Assembly: GCA_005888395.1 (NCBI GenBank)
Contig: VAXF01000049.1
Span: 1 to 14,672, forward strand
Length of the DNA stretch: 14,672 nt
Source: Actinomycetota bacterium
GTDB taxonomy: Bacteria > Actinomycetota > Acidimicrobiia > Acidimicrobiales > AC-25
Reading direction: 5' to 3'
Part shown: piece after piece, positions 13,909 through 14,672 of the stretch
How positions within the stretch are numbered: the first letter of the stretch is position 1
Layout of the letters: each line of letters begins with the position of its first letter
The notes under the pieces: model-generated
The model's input: the letters and a program-made list of their open reading frames with translations, nothing else
Databases searched by the model: none
What the model was told of the DNA's origin: nothing
Position numbers and translations under genes: made by a program

Positions 13909-14672
13909 CACCTTCCGGCTCGCCTCCTCGCCCTGGCGGACGCAGGAGGCGAGCCCCAGGCCTCGGTAGGCGCCCCCGGTCACCACGATGCCCGGGGCGT
14001 CGCGCGCAAGGGCCGATTCGATGCGCTCGACACGCTCCAGGTGTCCCGGCTCGTACTGTGCGAACGAGCGCGGCCAGTCGGCCACCTCCCACGCGTCGGG
14101 CGTGTCGCGCAGCGCCATGGCCCGCGTGAGCTCGTCGTGGACGCGCTCGACCAGCGTCTCGTGCGCGAGCGACAGCGCCCGGTCGTCGCCGAAGCGGCCG
14201 GTGGAGGCCCGCACGAGCACGTGGTCGTCGGTCGCGAGCGCGGGCCACTTCGACGACAACCACGTGCACGCCGTGACGAGCCATCCCTCGGTGCGGGGAA
14301 CGAGGAAGCCCGTGCCGTCGAGCCGTTCGGCGACAACTTCGCGCCGGTAGGCCAGCGTCACGATGCGCACCGACGCGTGCTCAACAGCGCGCAGCTCTCG
14401 CGCGGCGTCGGGGCTGCGCTCCTCGAGCAGGGGGGCGGCGACGAACGCGGGAAGCGCGAGCACGACGTGATCGGCGTCGAGGTCGCGCAGCGAGCCGACC
14501 GGCTCGCGGAGGCGGACGTCGGGGAGTCGGGCGGCCAGGCGCTCCACCAGGCGGCTGAGGCCGCCGCGGACCGTCAGGAACACGGGCCCGTCAGCCGGGC
14601 GGGGCCACGATCGCAGCCCCAACAGCAGGCTGCGCCGGCCGGCGGCGGCGTCGGCGAGGTCGGGCGCCACCG
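13897..14672 (-). CDS. hemG: Protoporphyrinogen/coproporphyrinogen III oxidase (HemY/CgoX type), C-terminal part, runs off the right edge
   Basis: FAD-dependent oxidase that removes six electrons from a porphyrinogen in heme synthesis; in Actinobacteria the substrate is usually coproporphyrinogen III. About 258 residues are present. Seen: the mid-protein GPVFLTVRGGLSRLVERLAARLP, DADHVVLALPAFVAAPLLEE (end of the substrate domain), LAYRREVVAERLDGTGFLVPRTE, and the C-terminal VTGGAYRGLGLASCVRQGEEASRKVLAA, the characteristic FAD-contacting end of this family. The N-terminal dinucleotide fold is beyond the window, so the start is not seen. It ends 30 bases before the aldehyde dehydrogenase. The symbol could equally be cgoX or hemY; the family call is secure, the exact porphyrin substrate is inferred. 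Confidence 0.92.
   Translation of the reverse strand, partial: VAPDLADAAAGRRSLLLGLRSWPRPADGPVFLTVRGGLSRLVERLAARLPDVRLREPVGSLRDLDADHVVLALPAFVAAPLLEERSPDAARELRAVEHASVRIVTLAYRREVVAERLDGTGFLVPRTEGWLVTACTWLSSKWPALATDDHVLVRASTGRFGDDRALSLAHETLVERVHDELTRAMALRDTPDAWEVADWPRSFAQYEPGHLERVERIESALARDAPGIVVTGGAYRGLGLASCVRQGEEASRKVLAA

Noticed and set aside
13897..14672. Amine oxidase or carotenoid desaturase as alternative name for the right-edge flavoprotein
   Set aside because: The C-terminal GGAYRGLGLASCVRQGEEA block and the FLTVRGGLSRL segment fit protoporphyrinogen/coproporphyrinogen oxidase better.

Overview
The window is very GC-rich and densely coding, with GTG and TTG starts, short or overlapping gene junctions, a Ku/LigD end-joining set, an HemY/CgoX-type heme enzyme and a class III cyclase fused (before a frameshift) to a large ATPase. 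Together these suggest a high-GC actinobacterium, perhaps of the Acidimicrobiia or a related deep lineage. That placement is inference from gene content and style; no rRNA is present. No tRNA, CRISPR array, insertion sequence or prophage gene was seen, and no gene-free stretch reaches 300 bases.

Left part (1-633): the 5' part of thiC runs leftward off the window edge. A clear TPP riboswitch precedes it, and its conserved 3' end doubles as the thiC ribosome binding site. The riboswitch shares a tight divergent promoter region with a rightward gene block.

Rightward block (633-5219): a small SAM-dependent methyltransferase that may be leaderless, a zinc-ribbon class III nucleotide cyclase, a large AAA-type ATPase with a helical repeat tail, and a stand-alone cyclic-nucleotide-binding protein. 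The cyclase and ATPase were probably one protein. The end of the cyclase domain is missing and the reading frame changes at about 1841-1844, which means either a true gene-breaking deletion or an assembly or sequencing error.

Leftward block (14672-5221), listed in transcription order: the 3' part of protoporphyrinogen/coproporphyrinogen oxidase, an aldehyde dehydrogenase, the LigD-type ATP-dependent ligase, Ku, the LigD-type polymerase/primase, apolipoprotein N-acyltransferase (Lnt), a GT4 glycosyltransferase, a SAM methyltransferase and an (alpha/alpha)-barrel protein of the type often annotated as prenyltransferase. Ligase, Ku and polymerase form a split bacterial non-homologous end-joining operon. 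The last three genes are translationally linked and look like an uncharacterised glycan or glycolipid modification module.

The most notable oddities are these. Lnt has serine where the catalytic cysteine belongs. A strong terminator-like hairpin contains the ribosome binding site of the glycosyltransferase and ends almost at its start codon. The cyclase gene is broken. The two divergent promoters appear to share one symmetric -10 element.
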